A DNA stretch of 64,000 nucleotides from Planctomycetota bacterium (GTDB lineage Bacteria; Planctomycetota; UBA8742; UBA2392): positions 1 to 64,000 of the forward strand of contig JAMQHL010000048.1 of NCBI GenBank assembly GCA_025993795.1. Direction: 5' to 3'. A program made the position numbers and the translations under genes. This document shows, one piece after another, positions 16,297-25,940 of the stretch (position 1 is its first letter; each line of letters opens with the position of its first letter). The notes under the pieces were generated by a model, which searched no databases, had not been told where the DNA came from, and was given only the letters and a program-made list of their open reading frames with translations.

Positions 16297-19200
16297 ATGC
16301 GTCACCTGCTTTGGATGCTGCTGCTTGCAGGTTCGCCCGTGTTCGCCGCTGAGGCTTACACTGAGGCGCGCTTGTCGGTTGTGCAAGATGCTGATGACGG
16401 CGAAGAATCGGTCGAATCCTGGCTGGTCGACGCCAACATGGCCGCCGACAGCGGTCGCTACGCGGCTGCCAAGCTGGACTTCAAGAAGGCTGTCAAGGAA
16501 GACCCGTCCCACCAGGCCGCTGCACGGGGATTGGCAGGAGTCTATGTGCAAACGGGCGACTACAAGCTGGCACAGAAAGCTCTGGAAGGCTGTATCGCCT
16601 CCGTCCAAGCATCCGGCGCTGCCATTGAGCCGCGCACCCGCATTGCGCTGGCGCGCATCTTGTTTACCCGCGGCGAGTATTCCGGTGTTGAGAAGATCGC
16701 CGACGCACTGATCAGTGAATCTGCCGCTGAGGGCAAAGCCGCCACCCCGCGTGGCGAAATCGTTCTGGCTGCCATCGACGGTGCCTTGCTCAAGGGCAAC
16801 CTGTTGCGCACTCAGGGCCTGTATGAGGATGCCAACAAGCTGTACTCCTCGGTGCGCGAACTCGTCATGGCAAACCGCGGCGGTCTGATGCGCATTGACA
16901 CCAGCAAGAAGCGGCAAGCCGACATGGCCGACCTGTGGTGCAGCGCCGGCGAAGCCTACTTCTGGCAGAACAAGCTGCACGAAGCCAACGATTGCTGGGG
17001 CAACGCACTGCAAGCCGACGAGTACCACCTTCGTACCGCCGGCTGGATGGCGCGCCTTTACCTTGAGCAGAACCACGACAGCAGCAGTCGCGTGAACTAT
17101 TCCGAGCCCACGCTGCGGCATAACCCGAACGTGACTGAGCTGAAACTGCGGCTTGCCGAGGCCCACTTCTTTCGGTGGCGCAGCGGCGAGGGCATGAAGC
17201 ACCTTGAGGAAGGGCTGAAGGTAAACCCGGACCATCCGGAAGCGCTGGCAGTGAGGGCCCTGCGGTTTCTTTACACGGACCAGTATGAAGAAGCGCGCAA
17301 GGACTATGAGCGCGCCCTGAAAGTGAACCCGCAGCATGTCGAAGCCCTGGGCGCCAAGGCGCTGCACGGCAAGACACTTGGGCTGAAAGTGGTGTTTGAG
17401 CAGGCGGAAGCCGCGATGCTGGCAATCAACCCCAAGCCCGCGCGCTTTTACGAGATCATCGCGGACGGGCTGAGCGACCGCTTCCGTTACGTGGAAGCCT
17501 TCCCGATGTACGACAGGGCAATCGAGTGCAATGAAAGGCACTGGAGCGCATACAAAAGCCGCGGCATGGCGGCCATGAACTATGGCGACGACGTGCTGGG
17601 CAAAGCATCACTAAAGACAGCGTTCGACAACGACCCCCTGCGCAACAATCTGCAGACGCTGAACCTGCTCACGCTGCTCGAGAGCTACAAGAACTTTGAA
17701 CGCTACGAGTCCCCCGACGGACGCTGGCGGCTGCTGGTCCACAAGACCGAGGCGCCCGTGATGAAAGACCTGTACATCCAGCACCTCGACGCTTGCTGGG
17801 ACGGCATGACCAGGAAGTACGACTTCAAGCCGCGCACGCCAATTGTCGTCGAGGCCTTTCACCGCCACGAAGACTTTGAAGTGCGCACCGTCGGCATCAC
17901 CGGCTTGCCGGCGCTGGGCGCTTGCTTCGGGCAGTTGATCACGCTGGATTCGCCGGGGGCGCGGCCTGCGGGCACGTACAACTGGGCCAGCACGCTGCGG
18001 CACGAGATGGACCATGTGTTTCAGTTACAGATCAGCAACGGGCAGATCCCGCGCTGGCTGGCAGAAGGCAGCAGCGTGTACGAAGAAAAGATGACGCGCC
18101 CAGAGTGGGAGCGCCACATGGAAGACCAGTTGTTCATGCACTACCACATGGACGACATTCCCAGCGTCAAGAAATTCAACGAGTGGTTCCGCGACGGCAG
18201 CAAGGTGCTGTTCGCGTACTACCTTGGCAACGTGATGCTTGAGTTCATCGACAAGAAGCTCGGCGGCCTTGGCAGCGTCCGCAGAATGATCGAGATGTTC
18301 GGCGAAAAGAAGACGCCCGAAGAGGTCTTCCGCGCCTGCCTGAACATGGAACCCGAGGCCTTTGACACGCAGTTCCGCAACTATGTACGCGATGAACGCA
18401 TTGCCCACCTGCGCATGGTGCCCCGCATTTCACAGGAGCGCGTCACGGAGCTCTACTTCAAGTACGAAGACGGCAAGGCCGGCGTTGCCGATATGATCGA
18501 GCTTGCGTTGGGCTACGCGCAGCAGGGATCGCGCGTCGATGCCGAAACCTTCATCGGCTTGGCAAGCCGCAAGGGCATTGCCGAAGAACTCAGCCCCACG
18601 GGCGCGCGCTTCCACTATGTGAAGATGCTGCTGGCCCGCGGCGACGAGAAACTGCCCGCGGCACAGCGCGCCGCCAAGTCACGCGAGCACCTGGAAACCG
18701 CGATTGCCCGCGGCCTTGAAGACTTCCAGAGCTTCCTGATCATGGCCCAGTTTGCCCAGCGCGAACAGAACCAGTCGATGATGCTGCACTGGCTCAAGGA
18801 GGCCAACAGAGCCTTTCCTGAAAACCCGCAACCCTACGCCGCCATGTACCAGTACTGGCAACAGGCCGGCAACCGCGAAATGGCCGTCGAAGCCGCCGAG
18901 AACTGGATGAAGGTGGATGAAAACAACCTGCAACTTCGCATGTGGTTGATCGAGCAGGTCTACGACCCCGGCCGCAACTGGGTAAAGATGGCTGAGATGG
19001 CCGACCAGGCTGTCAATATTGCGCCGCTGATGGCAGGCACGCACCGCTACCGCGCGTTCGCGCTGCGCAAACTCAAGCGCTACGAAGAAGCAGTCCAGAG
19101 CTTCGAGTACGTGCGGCGTCTGGCCACCGGCAACACGCCCGAAGAAGCCGTGGCCGCCGAGGTAGACGCGCTGCTGGATATTGCTGCCACGTGGCTTCAC

Positions 19201-19329
19201 GCCGAGAAGTTCGACAAGTGCCGCGAAGTGCTGGAGAAGGCAAAGCTGCTCGACCCGAAAAACGAGCGCATCAAGACCATCCAGGAAGAACTCGAAGCCG
19301 GCGAAAAAGAGAAGGAAGAGGGCTTCTAG
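16297..19329 (+). CDS. Secreted TPR protein with peptidase MA-like zinc-protease domain
   Basis: The start at 16297 has AGGAG seven bases upstream and yields a signal peptide ending near PVFAAEA. The mature protein (about 990 residues) has tetratricopeptide repeats on both sides of a peptidase MA-like domain (about 495-700). HEMDH at 569-573 and the Glu of WLAEGSS (about 590) form a gluzincin zinc site. The domain order TPR - MA domain - TPR is common in planctomycetes and delta-proteobacteria, where the proteins are exported and of unknown substrate. A Lys/Glu tail ends the protein. It is transcribed divergently from the zinc-ribbon membrane protein. Confidence 0.8.
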   Translation: MRHLLWMLLLAGSPVFAAEAYTEARLSVVQDADDGEESVESWLVDANMAADSGRYAAAKLDFKKAVKEDPSHQAAARGLAGVYVQTGDYKLAQKALEGCIASVQASGAAIEPRTRIALARILFTRGEYSGVEKIADALISESAAEGKAATPRGEIVLAAIDGALLKGNLLRTQGLYEDANKLYSSVRELVMANRGGLMRIDTSKKRQADMADLWCSAGEAYFWQNKLHEANDCWGNALQADEYHLRTAGWMARLYLEQNHDSSSRVNYSEPTLRHNPNVTELKLRLAEAHFFRWRSGEGMKHLEEGLKVNPDHPEALAVRALRFLYTDQYEEARKDYERALKVNPQHVEALGAKALHGKTLGLKVVFEQAEAAMLAINPKPARFYEIIADGLSDRFRYVEAFPMYDRAIECNERHWSAYKSRGMAAMNYGDDVLGKASLKTAFDNDPLRNNLQTLNLLTLLESYKNFERYESPDGRWRLLVHKTEAPVMKDLYIQHLDACWDGMTRKYDFKPRTPIVVEAFHRHEDFEVRTVGITGLPALGACFGQLITLDSPGARPAGTYNWASTLRHEMDHVFQLQISNGQIPRWLAEGSSVYEEKMTRPEWERHMEDQLFMHYHMDDIPSVKKFNEWFRDGSKVLFAYYLGNVMLEFIDKKLGGLGSVRRMIEMFGEKKTPEEVFRACLNMEPEAFDTQFRNYVRDERIAHLRMVPRISQERVTELYFKYEDGKAGVADMIELALGYAQQGSRVDAETFIGLASRKGIAEELSPTGARFHYVKMLLARGDEKLPAAQRAAKSREHLETAIARGLEDFQSFLIMAQFAQREQNQSMMLHWLKEANRAFPENPQPYAAMYQYWQQAGNREMAVEAAENWMKVDENNLQLRMWLIEQVYDPGRNWVKMAEMADQAVNIAPLMAGTHRYRAFALRKLKRYEEAVQSFEYVRRLATGNTPEEAVAAEVDALLDIAATWLHAEKFDKCREVLEKAKLLDPKNERIKTIQEELEAGEKEKEEGF

Positions 19330-19573
19330 CCTCACGTTGCCGTCGGCATCTACGGCAAGTGCCTCCGCATCGGCGCCGGCAGACTGGCCGTGTCATGAAA
19401 GTCCCTGCGACGATAGCGGTTGGAGCGCAGCAATTCTGTATGCCTTGGCGAGTGTCGTAGCGCCCGGCCCGGAGCTGCAGCCACCATTGTGGATGCCTTC
19501 AATGAGCCTGCGGGGGTTGGAGGACGGGTCCGCACCTGATTCGCGAACCCCGTCTGTGCAGTGCCAGCCGGCG

Positions 19574-20506
19574 CTAAGCGTTGACCGCGACCTTGTCGAG
19601 GATCTTGCGCACGATTTCCTGGCCGCTGCGGCCGCCGCGCCGGTCAAAGCTGGCGCGCTCGATGACCCGGTGGCTCAGCACGGGCACGGCGATGGCTTTC
19701 ACGTCGTCGGGCACCACGAAGTCGCGGCCCTCGGTCAAGGCATACGCTTGCGAAGCCCGGAACAGCGCCACTGAGCCGCGTGGCGAAACGCCGCTGAGAA
19801 GCTTGGGGTGGTGGCGCGTCTCGCCGACGATCTCAAGGATGTAGTCGGCGATGCTTGCGTCCACGCGAACTTTCTTGACGGCTTCCTGGATCACAAGCAC
19901 GTCTTCGCGCGTCAGCACGCGCTCGACGCGTTGCAGTGTGTCGTTGTCGGCATGTTCGAACAGGATGCGCTTTTCGTCTTCGACGCCCGGGTACCCGACC
20001 TCGAACTTCAGCATGAAGCGGTCAAGCTGCGACTCAGGCAGCGGGTAAGTGCCCGCATGCTCAATCGGGTTCTGTGTCGCGATCACGAAGAACGGGCGTG
20101 ATAACTTGCGCGTCTGGCCCTCTGCAGTGATCTGCAACTCGCCCATGGCCTCAAGCAGCGCGCTTTGGGTGCGCGGCGTGGCGCGGTTGATTTCGTCAGC
20201 GAGCAGGATGTTGGTGAACACCGGCCCTTCACGAAACTCAAACGCGCTGTCGTGCTGCCGATAGATGCTGGTGCCGATAATGTCTGTCGGCAAAAGATCG
20301 GGCGTGAACTGCACGCGCTTGAAATCGCAACCCACGGCGCGTGCCAATGCCCGCGCCAGGGTGGTCTTTCCCAGCCCCGGCAGGTCCTCGATTAGAACAT
20401 GCCCGCGCGCAAACAAGCCCGTGAGCAACAGCCGCACGACCTCAGGCTTCCCGATCAAGGCGCGGGAAAGCTGATTGGCAAGTTTGGATGCAAGTGCAGC
20501 CGGCAT
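19574..20506 (-). CDS. MoxR-family AAA+ ATPase
   Basis: The 310-residue protein is a compact MoxR AAA+ ATPase: Walker A DLPGLGKTT (41-49), Walker B LLADEINRA, sensor 1 IATQNPIEHAGTYPLPESQLDRF, and a C-terminal lid. MoxR ATPases act as chaperones that work with von Willebrand/DUF58 partners on metalloenzyme or envelope-protein maturation. No partner is adjacent here; DUF58 and a second MoxR lie 8-9 kb away in the 24696-30475 operon. The frame is open upstream to 20719 but only the part from the ATG at 20506 is conserved; the ribosome-binding site (TCTGGGG) is modest. Confidence 0.85.
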   Translation of the reverse strand: MPAALASKLANQLSRALIGKPEVVRLLLTGLFARGHVLIEDLPGLGKTTLARALARAVGCDFKRVQFTPDLLPTDIIGTSIYRQHDSAFEFREGPVFTNILLADEINRATPRTQSALLEAMGELQITAEGQTRKLSRPFFVIATQNPIEHAGTYPLPESQLDRFMLKFEVGYPGVEDEKRILFEHADNDTLQRVERVLTREDVLVIQEAVKKVRVDASIADYILEIVGETRHHPKLLSGVSPRGSVALFRASQAYALTEGRDFVVPDDVKAIAVPVLSHRVIERASFDRRGGRSGQEIVRKILDKVAVNA

Positions 20507-20785
20507 GAAGCCCCAGATTACGGTTGAGCGGCGAAAGCCACAACGCCCCTGATGATAACGGCTTGCGCCAGCCAAAGTTCCGGACAATCGCGAAGAGTTG
20601 CCGGCGCTGCCACGGACGACCTTTGGCCACGGAACACGCGTGTCTTGCGGACGGCTACAAGGCGACAGGACAGGCTGGATGCCAAGAAGTGAATCGCGCA
20701 CACTGCATGCCCGGTTCATTCCATTGCCTTTCTCCGTGTTCTTCGGCGACCTCCGTGGCGGCTTTACGGCTTTCGGCGGGGGTCA

Positions 20786-21976
20786 CTAAATGCTCTCTGC
20801 CTTTTCCTGCGCGGCTTTGCCTTCTTCTTTCTTGCCGGCGGCCTCCAGCACCAGCCCCAAGGTGTGCCAGGCCTTCTTCAGGCGCAGCTTGTGGTTTTCG
20901 TCGGTCGCCCCGCTGGCTTCTTCGAGTTCGCGCGCCTTGGTCAGGGCCTCGATCGCCTGGTCCCACTTCTCGCCGCCGGCCAGCACTTCGCCCAGCGCGT
21001 ACCAGCTCTTGCCCTGGCTTACCTTGTCCGCATTCTGCTGCTCTTTCAGCCGGATCGACTTGCGGTAGGCCTCAACCGCTTCCGGCATCTGGCCCATTTC
21101 CTTGTGGCTTTCGGCCAAGCCGTGCAGCATGTAGGCGATCTCCAGCGGCGCGACCTTGTTGGCTTCGGCTTGCTGGATCAGCTTCTTGCGCTGCATCACG
21201 CCTTTCACAAATCGTCCGGCGTCGTGATAGGCCTCGGCCATATTGCGCTGGATCTGCAGCTTATAGTCGGCGGGCATCTTCGCCTTCTCGGCCAGGTCGC
21301 CGGCTTTGCGGTACAGCTCGGCGATCTGTTGGAACTCGCCCTCAAGCTGCTTTTCAAGAATCGCAATCTGCGGCGGCGCCGACGCCCCCTGCATGCCCTT
21401 CTGCACCTTCACGCTGGCCTGCATGGGCGCGATCTTCTGCTTAATGCTGTCGGCCAGATACAGCGTCAGCGTGGACATGCTTGCGTCGTCAACGCCGATC
21501 TGCTCGGCCAGTTTTACGGCCTTCGCGAACTGGTCCCCGGCTTCTTTGGGGCGGCCGCTGCGGAACATGCACTCGGCGTAGCGGTAAGTGACATTGAACT
21601 GTGACTCGGGCGGCGCACCGCAGGCTACTTTCTTGGCCGCGGCGGTGTTGAAGGCCTCAATGGCGTCGTCGAGTTTGTCGGTGCGGGCCAGTGCTTCGCC
21701 CAGCTTGGCATAGCTTGTGGCGTGGCCGTTGGCGTCGGCGCCGCCTTTTTCTTCAAGCTCGATCATTTTGCGAAACGCGTTGACTGCGTCTGGGGCCTTT
21801 TCGCGGGCCAGCGCGATACCGCCCACGCCCTCCCAGAAGGCTGCGGCATCAAGTGGTTGAAGGCCGGCCGGCGGTTCAAGCTTGCCCCCGCCAACCTCTT
21901 GCAGGATGACTTCGGCGCCGGACGTTTCTCCCTGGTAAAAGAGTTCCAGTGCTTCGTCGATCTTCGCGTGCGCCAT
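20786..21976 (-). CDS. Tetratricopeptide-repeat protein
   Basis: The ATG at 21976 with GGAG six bases upstream gives a 396-residue, all-helical, soluble protein built from TPR units (for example ATSYAKLGEALARTDKLDDAIEAF and KSWYALGEVLAGGEKWDQAIEAL). There is no signal peptide or membrane helix, so it is a cytoplasmic scaffold. It lies upstream of the MoxR gene on the same strand with a 279-base gap, so co-transcription is possible but not certain. No enzymatic domain seen. Confidence 0.75.
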   Translation of the reverse strand: MAHAKIDEALELFYQGETSGAEVILQEVGGGKLEPPAGLQPLDAAAFWEGVGGIALAREKAPDAVNAFRKMIELEEKGGADANGHATSYAKLGEALARTDKLDDAIEAFNTAAAKKVACGAPPESQFNVTYRYAECMFRSGRPKEAGDQFAKAVKLAEQIGVDDASMSTLTLYLADSIKQKIAPMQASVKVQKGMQGASAPPQIAILEKQLEGEFQQIAELYRKAGDLAEKAKMPADYKLQIQRNMAEAYHDAGRFVKGVMQRKKLIQQAEANKVAPLEIAYMLHGLAESHKEMGQMPEAVEAYRKSIRLKEQQNADKVSQGKSWYALGEVLAGGEKWDQAIEALTKARELEEASGATDENHKLRLKKAWHTLGLVLEAAGKKEEGKAAQEKAESI

Positions 21977-22038
21977 GGGTGTCTCCGGTGCGAGCCTAGT
22001 AAATCGTCGTTCCAGATTCGAGGTTCGATGTGATCGGT

Positions 22039-22857
22039 TCAGCCCACGATCTTTTCGACCATGTCCCACAGGCGGTCGCGCGAGTCCTTCAGCAGCGCAA
22101 TGCCGTGGGGGCGGCGCTCTTTGAACCTTGAATAGAACTTGCCCGTAACGCCCTGCAACTCAGGCGCGGTGGCCATCCACACGGACGGTTTGGCGCCGTC
22201 GGTGGGGCTGCGCATCAGCAGGTTGATCCAGAACTGGATGAACTTGGGGAAGTGGCGAAACAGGTTGGTGCCCACAATGCCGGGGTGCAGCGAGTTGGCG
22301 GTGACCACGCCGGCTTCGCGTTCGGCCCAGGTTATGGAGAGCATCGTCAGCGCCAGCTTGCTCTGTCGGTATGCACGGCGCGGCGAGTAGACGCCCTTGA
22401 GGTTCGGGTCTTCCCAGTGGATGACGCCGTTGAGGTGCTCTTCGCTGGAGACATTGACGATTCGGCCCTTGGCGGCGCGCAGCGCCTCAATCAGCGCCCT
22501 GGTCAGCAGGTGCGGGGCGAGCGTGTTGACGGCCCAGGTTTCATCGTGGCCTTCGGGCGTGATGGTCTGCTTGTCGGCCCAGATGCCCGCGTTGTTGATC
22601 AGCGCGTGGATCTGCCCGTGGCTGGCGGCGATGCGCGCGGCGCCTTCGCGCACGCTTGCCAGCAAAGCCATGTCCATGGCAACGCCTTCCGCAGAGCCGC
22701 CGGCGGCTTTGATGTCGTCAAGGGCGGGCTTGCAGCGGTCTTCCGAGCGGGCGATGACGACGACATGGGCGCCGCGTCCGGCAAGCTCAACGGCGCCAAT
22801 GCGGCCAATGCCCGACCCGGCGCCAGTGATCACGAAAGTCTTGCCCTTCAGGTCCAT
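22039..22857 (-). CDS. Short-chain dehydrogenase/reductase
   Basis: This is a 272-residue classical SDR. TGAGSGIG (about 11-18) is the cofactor loop, NNAG follows beta-4, the catalytic Ser sits in VNVSSEEH, and the Tyr/Lys pair is in YRQSK. The A-R-S motif after beta-2 suits NADP. The sequence most resembles retinol dehydrogenase/oxidoreductase-type SDRs acting on alcohols or ketones; the true substrate is unknown. The ATG at 22857 immediately precedes the conserved start of the fold (MDLKGKTFVITGAG). No good ribosome-binding site is seen, and the frame is open upstream without coding character. Confidence 0.85.
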   Translation of the reverse strand: MDLKGKTFVITGAGSGIGRIGAVELAGRGAHVVVIARSEDRCKPALDDIKAAGGSAEGVAMDMALLASVREGAARIAASHGQIHALINNAGIWADKQTITPEGHDETWAVNTLAPHLLTRALIEALRAAKGRIVNVSSEEHLNGVIHWEDPNLKGVYSPRRAYRQSKLALTMLSITWAEREAGVVTANSLHPGIVGTNLFRHFPKFIQFWINLLMRSPTDGAKPSVWMATAPELQGVTGKFYSRFKERRPHGIALLKDSRDRLWDMVEKIVG

Positions 22858-23045
22858 GCAGGGATGATGGGAGTACCTGGGCAGGGGCGCAAGTGCGGTT
22901 CGCCTGCAACTGAAACCGTGTTTCGTTCTGGTCACATGAAGCGAGAGATCTCCACATCCCGCTCTTCCCGCCATCGACCGTGACACCGGTTGAGTCACTT
23001 GTTTTCCTGACAATTGCCGCAACAATCCCGCCTGGCATTCGGACC

Positions 23046-23100
23046 GCGGGCTTCCAGCCCGCAATTTGTGCGGACGGGACGTCCGCGCTCCCTACGGAGC
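23046..23100 (+). promoter_or_regulatory. Three consecutive hairpins in the proS leader, the last covering the ribosome-binding site
   Basis: Three perfect GC-rich stems follow one another: 23046-23052 with 23056-23062 (7 bp, loop TCC), 23070-23076 with 23080-23086 (7 bp, loop GGA), and 23087-23091 with 23096-23100 (5 bp, loop CTAC). The right arm of the third contains GGAG, the proS ribosome-binding site, five bases before the ATG. It may be a dispersed palindromic repeat that inserted here, or a translational control element. Confidence 0.5.
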
Positions 23101-23104
23101 GATC

Positions 23105-24637
23105 ATGGCTAAGAACATCAAAACCCGTGCCGAAGACTACTCGCAATGGTACCTCGACGTCATCAAAGCCGCGCAGCTGGCTGATTACGCGCCCGTGCGC
23201 GGCTGCATGGTGATTCGCCCCGAGGGCTTTGCACTGTGGGAGGCGATCCAGCGCGACCTTGACCGGCGCTTCAAAGAGACCGGCCACGTCAACGCGTACT
23301 TTCCCCTGCTGATCCCCATGAACTTTCTCGCCAAGGAGGCCCAGCACGTTGAGGGCTTTGCCATGGAGTGCGCGGTCGTCACGCACCATCGCCTTGAGAA
23401 AGACGACAAGGGCGGCCTCAAAGCCGCCGGTGAGCTTGAAGAACCTTTCGTCATCCGGCCCACAAGCGAAACTGTCATCGGCCACATGTACGCCCAATGG
23501 ATCCAGAGCTATCGCGACCTGCCCGTGCTGATCAACCAATGGTGCAACGTCATGCGCTGGGAATTGCGCACCCGCCTTTTCCTGCGCACAGCCGAGTTCC
23601 TGTGGCAGGAAGGCCACACCGCGCACGAGACGCACGACGAGGCGCAGGAAGAAACGCTGCGCATGCTGGATGTGTACGCCAACTTTGCCGAGGAGTTCCT
23701 GGCACTACCCGTGGTCAAGGGCCGCAAGACGGAAAGCGAGAAGTTCCCCGGCGCCGACGCCACATATGCCATTGAAGGCCTGATGCAGGACGGCAAAGCC
23801 CTGCAAGCCGGCACATCCCACAACCTGGGGCAGAACTTTGCCAAGGCCTTCGACATCAAGTTCCTCGGCCGCGACAACAAGCAGCAGCACGCCTGGACGA
23901 CAAGTTGGGGCGTTAGCACGCGGCTGATAGGCGCGCTTATCATGGCGCACAGCGATGACGACGGGCTTGTGCTGCCCCCCAAGGTCGCGCCCGTGGTGCT
24001 GGCAATCGTGCCCATCTTCAAGACCGACGAAGACCGTGCCAAGGTCTCTGCGTTCATTGACAAGGCGGTTGCGGCGCTTGTGGGAGAAGAGGAAGTTGCG
24101 GCAGCTGCCAAACGCAAGCAGGGCGACCTTGCCAGCTACTTCTTTGACAAGGCCACGGGACAGCGCATTGTCGTGGATTGGCGCGACAATCGCCCCGGCG
24201 ACAAACAGTTCCACTGGGAACAGCGTGGTGTGCCCTTCCGCATGGAGGTTGGCCCCCGCGATGTGGATTCGGGCAACGTCGTGATGAAGCGCCGTTTCGA
24301 CCGCGCCAAGGAAGCTGTAGAGGCCGGCAAGCTTACGCCCGCGCACCTTCGCACCGAGCTTGCAGACGTGCAGCGCCTGATGTTTGAGAAGGCCCTGGCC
24401 TTCCGCAACGCCAGCACGCATTTCGTGACCAGCTACGACGAGATGAAGGCCAAGCTGGAGACAGGCGGATTCGTACGCTGCTTCTTTCACCACGGCAAAG
24501 AAGCCGAGGCCAAGATCAAAGAAGAAACCAAGGCCACCGTGCGCTGCATACCCTTTGACGCTCAGGACAAGCGGGGCAAGTGCGTCTACTCAGGCAAAGA
24601 TGACGCCCCCGAAGTGATCTTCGCCGTGGCCTATTGA
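23105..24637 (+). CDS. proS: Prolyl-tRNA synthetase, archaeal/eukaryotic type
   Basis: The 510-residue enzyme charges tRNA-Pro. It is the short type without the bacterial editing insertion, with class II motifs in order: RFKETGHVNAYFPLLIP (motif 1 region), FVIRPTSETVIGHMY, RWELRTRLFLRTAEFLWQEGHTAH (motif 2) and the anticodon-binding domain from about 290. A C-terminal domain follows, ending in a Tyr (VAY), as is typical for this type. The archaeal/eukaryotic form occurs in a minority of bacteria. The start is the ATG at 23105, with GGAG five bases upstream inside a leader hairpin. The gene is followed by a clear terminator and is probably monocistronic. Confidence 0.95.
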   Translation: MAKNIKTRAEDYSQWYLDVIKAAQLADYAPVRGCMVIRPEGFALWEAIQRDLDRRFKETGHVNAYFPLLIPMNFLAKEAQHVEGFAMECAVVTHHRLEKDDKGGLKAAGELEEPFVIRPTSETVIGHMYAQWIQSYRDLPVLINQWCNVMRWELRTRLFLRTAEFLWQEGHTAHETHDEAQEETLRMLDVYANFAEEFLALPVVKGRKTESEKFPGADATYAIEGLMQDGKALQAGTSHNLGQNFAKAFDIKFLGRDNKQQHAWTTSWGVSTRLIGALIMAHSDDDGLVLPPKVAPVVLAIVPIFKTDEDRAKVSAFIDKAVAALVGEEEVAAAAKRKQGDLASYFFDKATGQRIVVDWRDNRPGDKQFHWEQRGVPFRMEVGPRDVDSGNVVMKRRFDRAKEAVEAGKLTPAHLRTELADVQRLMFEKALAFRNASTHFVTSYDEMKAKLETGGFVRCFFHHGKEAEAKIKEETKATVRCIPFDAQDKRGKCVYSGKDDAPEVIFAVAY

Positions 24638-24640
24638 AGT

Positions 24641-24665
24641 CCCGCGACGGAAGTCGCGGGCTTTC
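24641..24665 (+). terminator. Rho-independent terminator after proS
   Basis: The perfect 8-bp stem CCCGCGAC / GTCGCGGG with a GGAA tetraloop begins four bases after the proS stop and is followed by CTTT. The T run is short. Confidence 0.65.
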
Positions 24666-24695
24666 CCGGCTGATATCCCTCGCCATAATGACTTG

Positions 24696-25940
24696 ATGCG
24701 CAAGGCGTTTGACCTCAGGCCGCTGGACTTTGGCGACGTGATGGGGCGGGGGTTCTCGCTCTATGCCGCGGCGTTTGTTGCCTTTGCGCGCTGGTTTCTA
24801 CTCGCGTACACGCTGCCGATGGTTCTGCTTACCGTGGCGCTGTACCTGATGTTCGACCCCTACAACTGGGTCGGCCATTCCGCCCGCCGTGAGCCCGGTG
24901 TCTGGGAAATCAACTCTCTCGCGGCCTATTACTGGCTGCTCAAGCTTGCTTCCGTCATATTCGGCACAACGGTGGGCGCCGCCGGTGTCTACTACCTGGG
25001 CTCGCGCCTTTACGTCGGCGGTCAGCCCACCCTGGTCGAGGTCGCCCGGGCATTCTATGCGCGAAGCACGCACTTGCTGGGCGCGTCGCTGTTGCATCTT
25101 GGCGCGGTGCTGGGCATCACGCTGGTTCTGTTCGGGTTGCCGATTTCGATGGCGCTCGGCGGTGAGGGGACCGGCGCCGTGGGCATGGCCGTCATGTTTT
25201 CCTTCCTGTGGGTGCCGCTGCTGGGCTGGTACCTGGGCGCATTTGGCCTCAATGTCCCGAGCGTGATGCTGGACGATGCTGAAGCAACCGAGAGCTTTGG
25301 TCGCAGCAAGTTCCTGACTCACGGTTTCCGGATGCGGCTGCTTGGCGTGATGGTATGCGCCGCACTGCTGGTCGGCGCGCCGGGGTTGCCGGGGCTGCTT
25401 ACGGTGCCGGCCTGGGTCGGCCAGTCGCTGCTTGAGGACGCGCAGTGGCCGCTGATCGGCGACCTGATTCGCGTGTTGTGGGACGGAGTGCTGCTGCCGC
25501 TGTTTTTCACGCCGGTTGTGGTGTTCTACTTCGACATGCGCTGCCGCAAAGAAGGCTACGATCTTGCCGTGATGGCCCGCAACTTCGGCATCGAGGAAGG
25601 CGAGATGATGCGCTATCGCATGAACCCGGACGTCGGCTATCGCCCACCAGGGTACAAGCCGCCCAAGGGCCGCCGGGCCAGCGTGCCGCGCATGCCGCAG
25701 GTGCAGCCACAACAGAACTGGGGCGGAAATCCACACTGGCAGCCGGCACCGCAGTGGGGCCCGCCGCCTCCCGGGTGGCAAGCGGGCCCGCCGCCGCCGG
25801 GCTGGATGCCGCCGCCACCGCCGCCAGGTTGGCAGCCGGGCCCGCCACCGCCGGGATGGGCCAACCCTCAATGGGCGCCACCACAGACCGGGCAAGGCCC
25901 ACCGCTGCCGCGCATGCCATTGCGCCGGAGGGACCCGTGA
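24696..25940 (+). CDS. Multi-pass membrane protein with Pro/Gly/Trp-rich tail
   Basis: The 414-residue protein has about six membrane helices (roughly 30-52, 76-102, 128-150, 160-182, 208-235, 262-282). It then carries the Y-F-D-M-R-C-R-K-E-G-Y-D-L signature seen at the end of glycerophosphodiester-phosphodiesterase-membrane-domain-like proteins. The last 80 residues are low-complexity P/G/W/Q, with repeated GPPPPGW units, and are probably disordered. It is the first gene of the operon that continues with DUF4129, DUF4350, MoxR and DUF58; its stop overlaps the next start (GTGA). Function unknown; likely a membrane partner of the MoxR system. Confidence 0.7.
   Translation: MRKAFDLRPLDFGDVMGRGFSLYAAAFVAFARWFLLAYTLPMVLLTVALYLMFDPYNWVGHSARREPGVWEINSLAAYYWLLKLASVIFGTTVGAAGVYYLGSRLYVGGQPTLVEVARAFYARSTHLLGASLLHLGAVLGITLVLFGLPISMALGGEGTGAVGMAVMFSFLWVPLLGWYLGAFGLNVPSVMLDDAEATESFGRSKFLTHGFRMRLLGVMVCAALLVGAPGLPGLLTVPAWVGQSLLEDAQWPLIGDLIRVLWDGVLLPLFFTPVVVFYFDMRCRKEGYDLAVMARNFGIEEGEMMRYRMNPDVGYRPPGYKPPKGRRASVPRMPQVQPQQNWGGNPHWQPAPQWGPPPPGWQAGPPPPGWMPPPPPPGWQPGPPPPGWANPQWAPPQTGQGPPLPRMPLRRRDP

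Noticed and set aside
15582-16352. 256-codon plus-strand open frame
   Set aside because: It overlaps the double zinc ribbon protein, whose eight conserved Cys fix the true frame.
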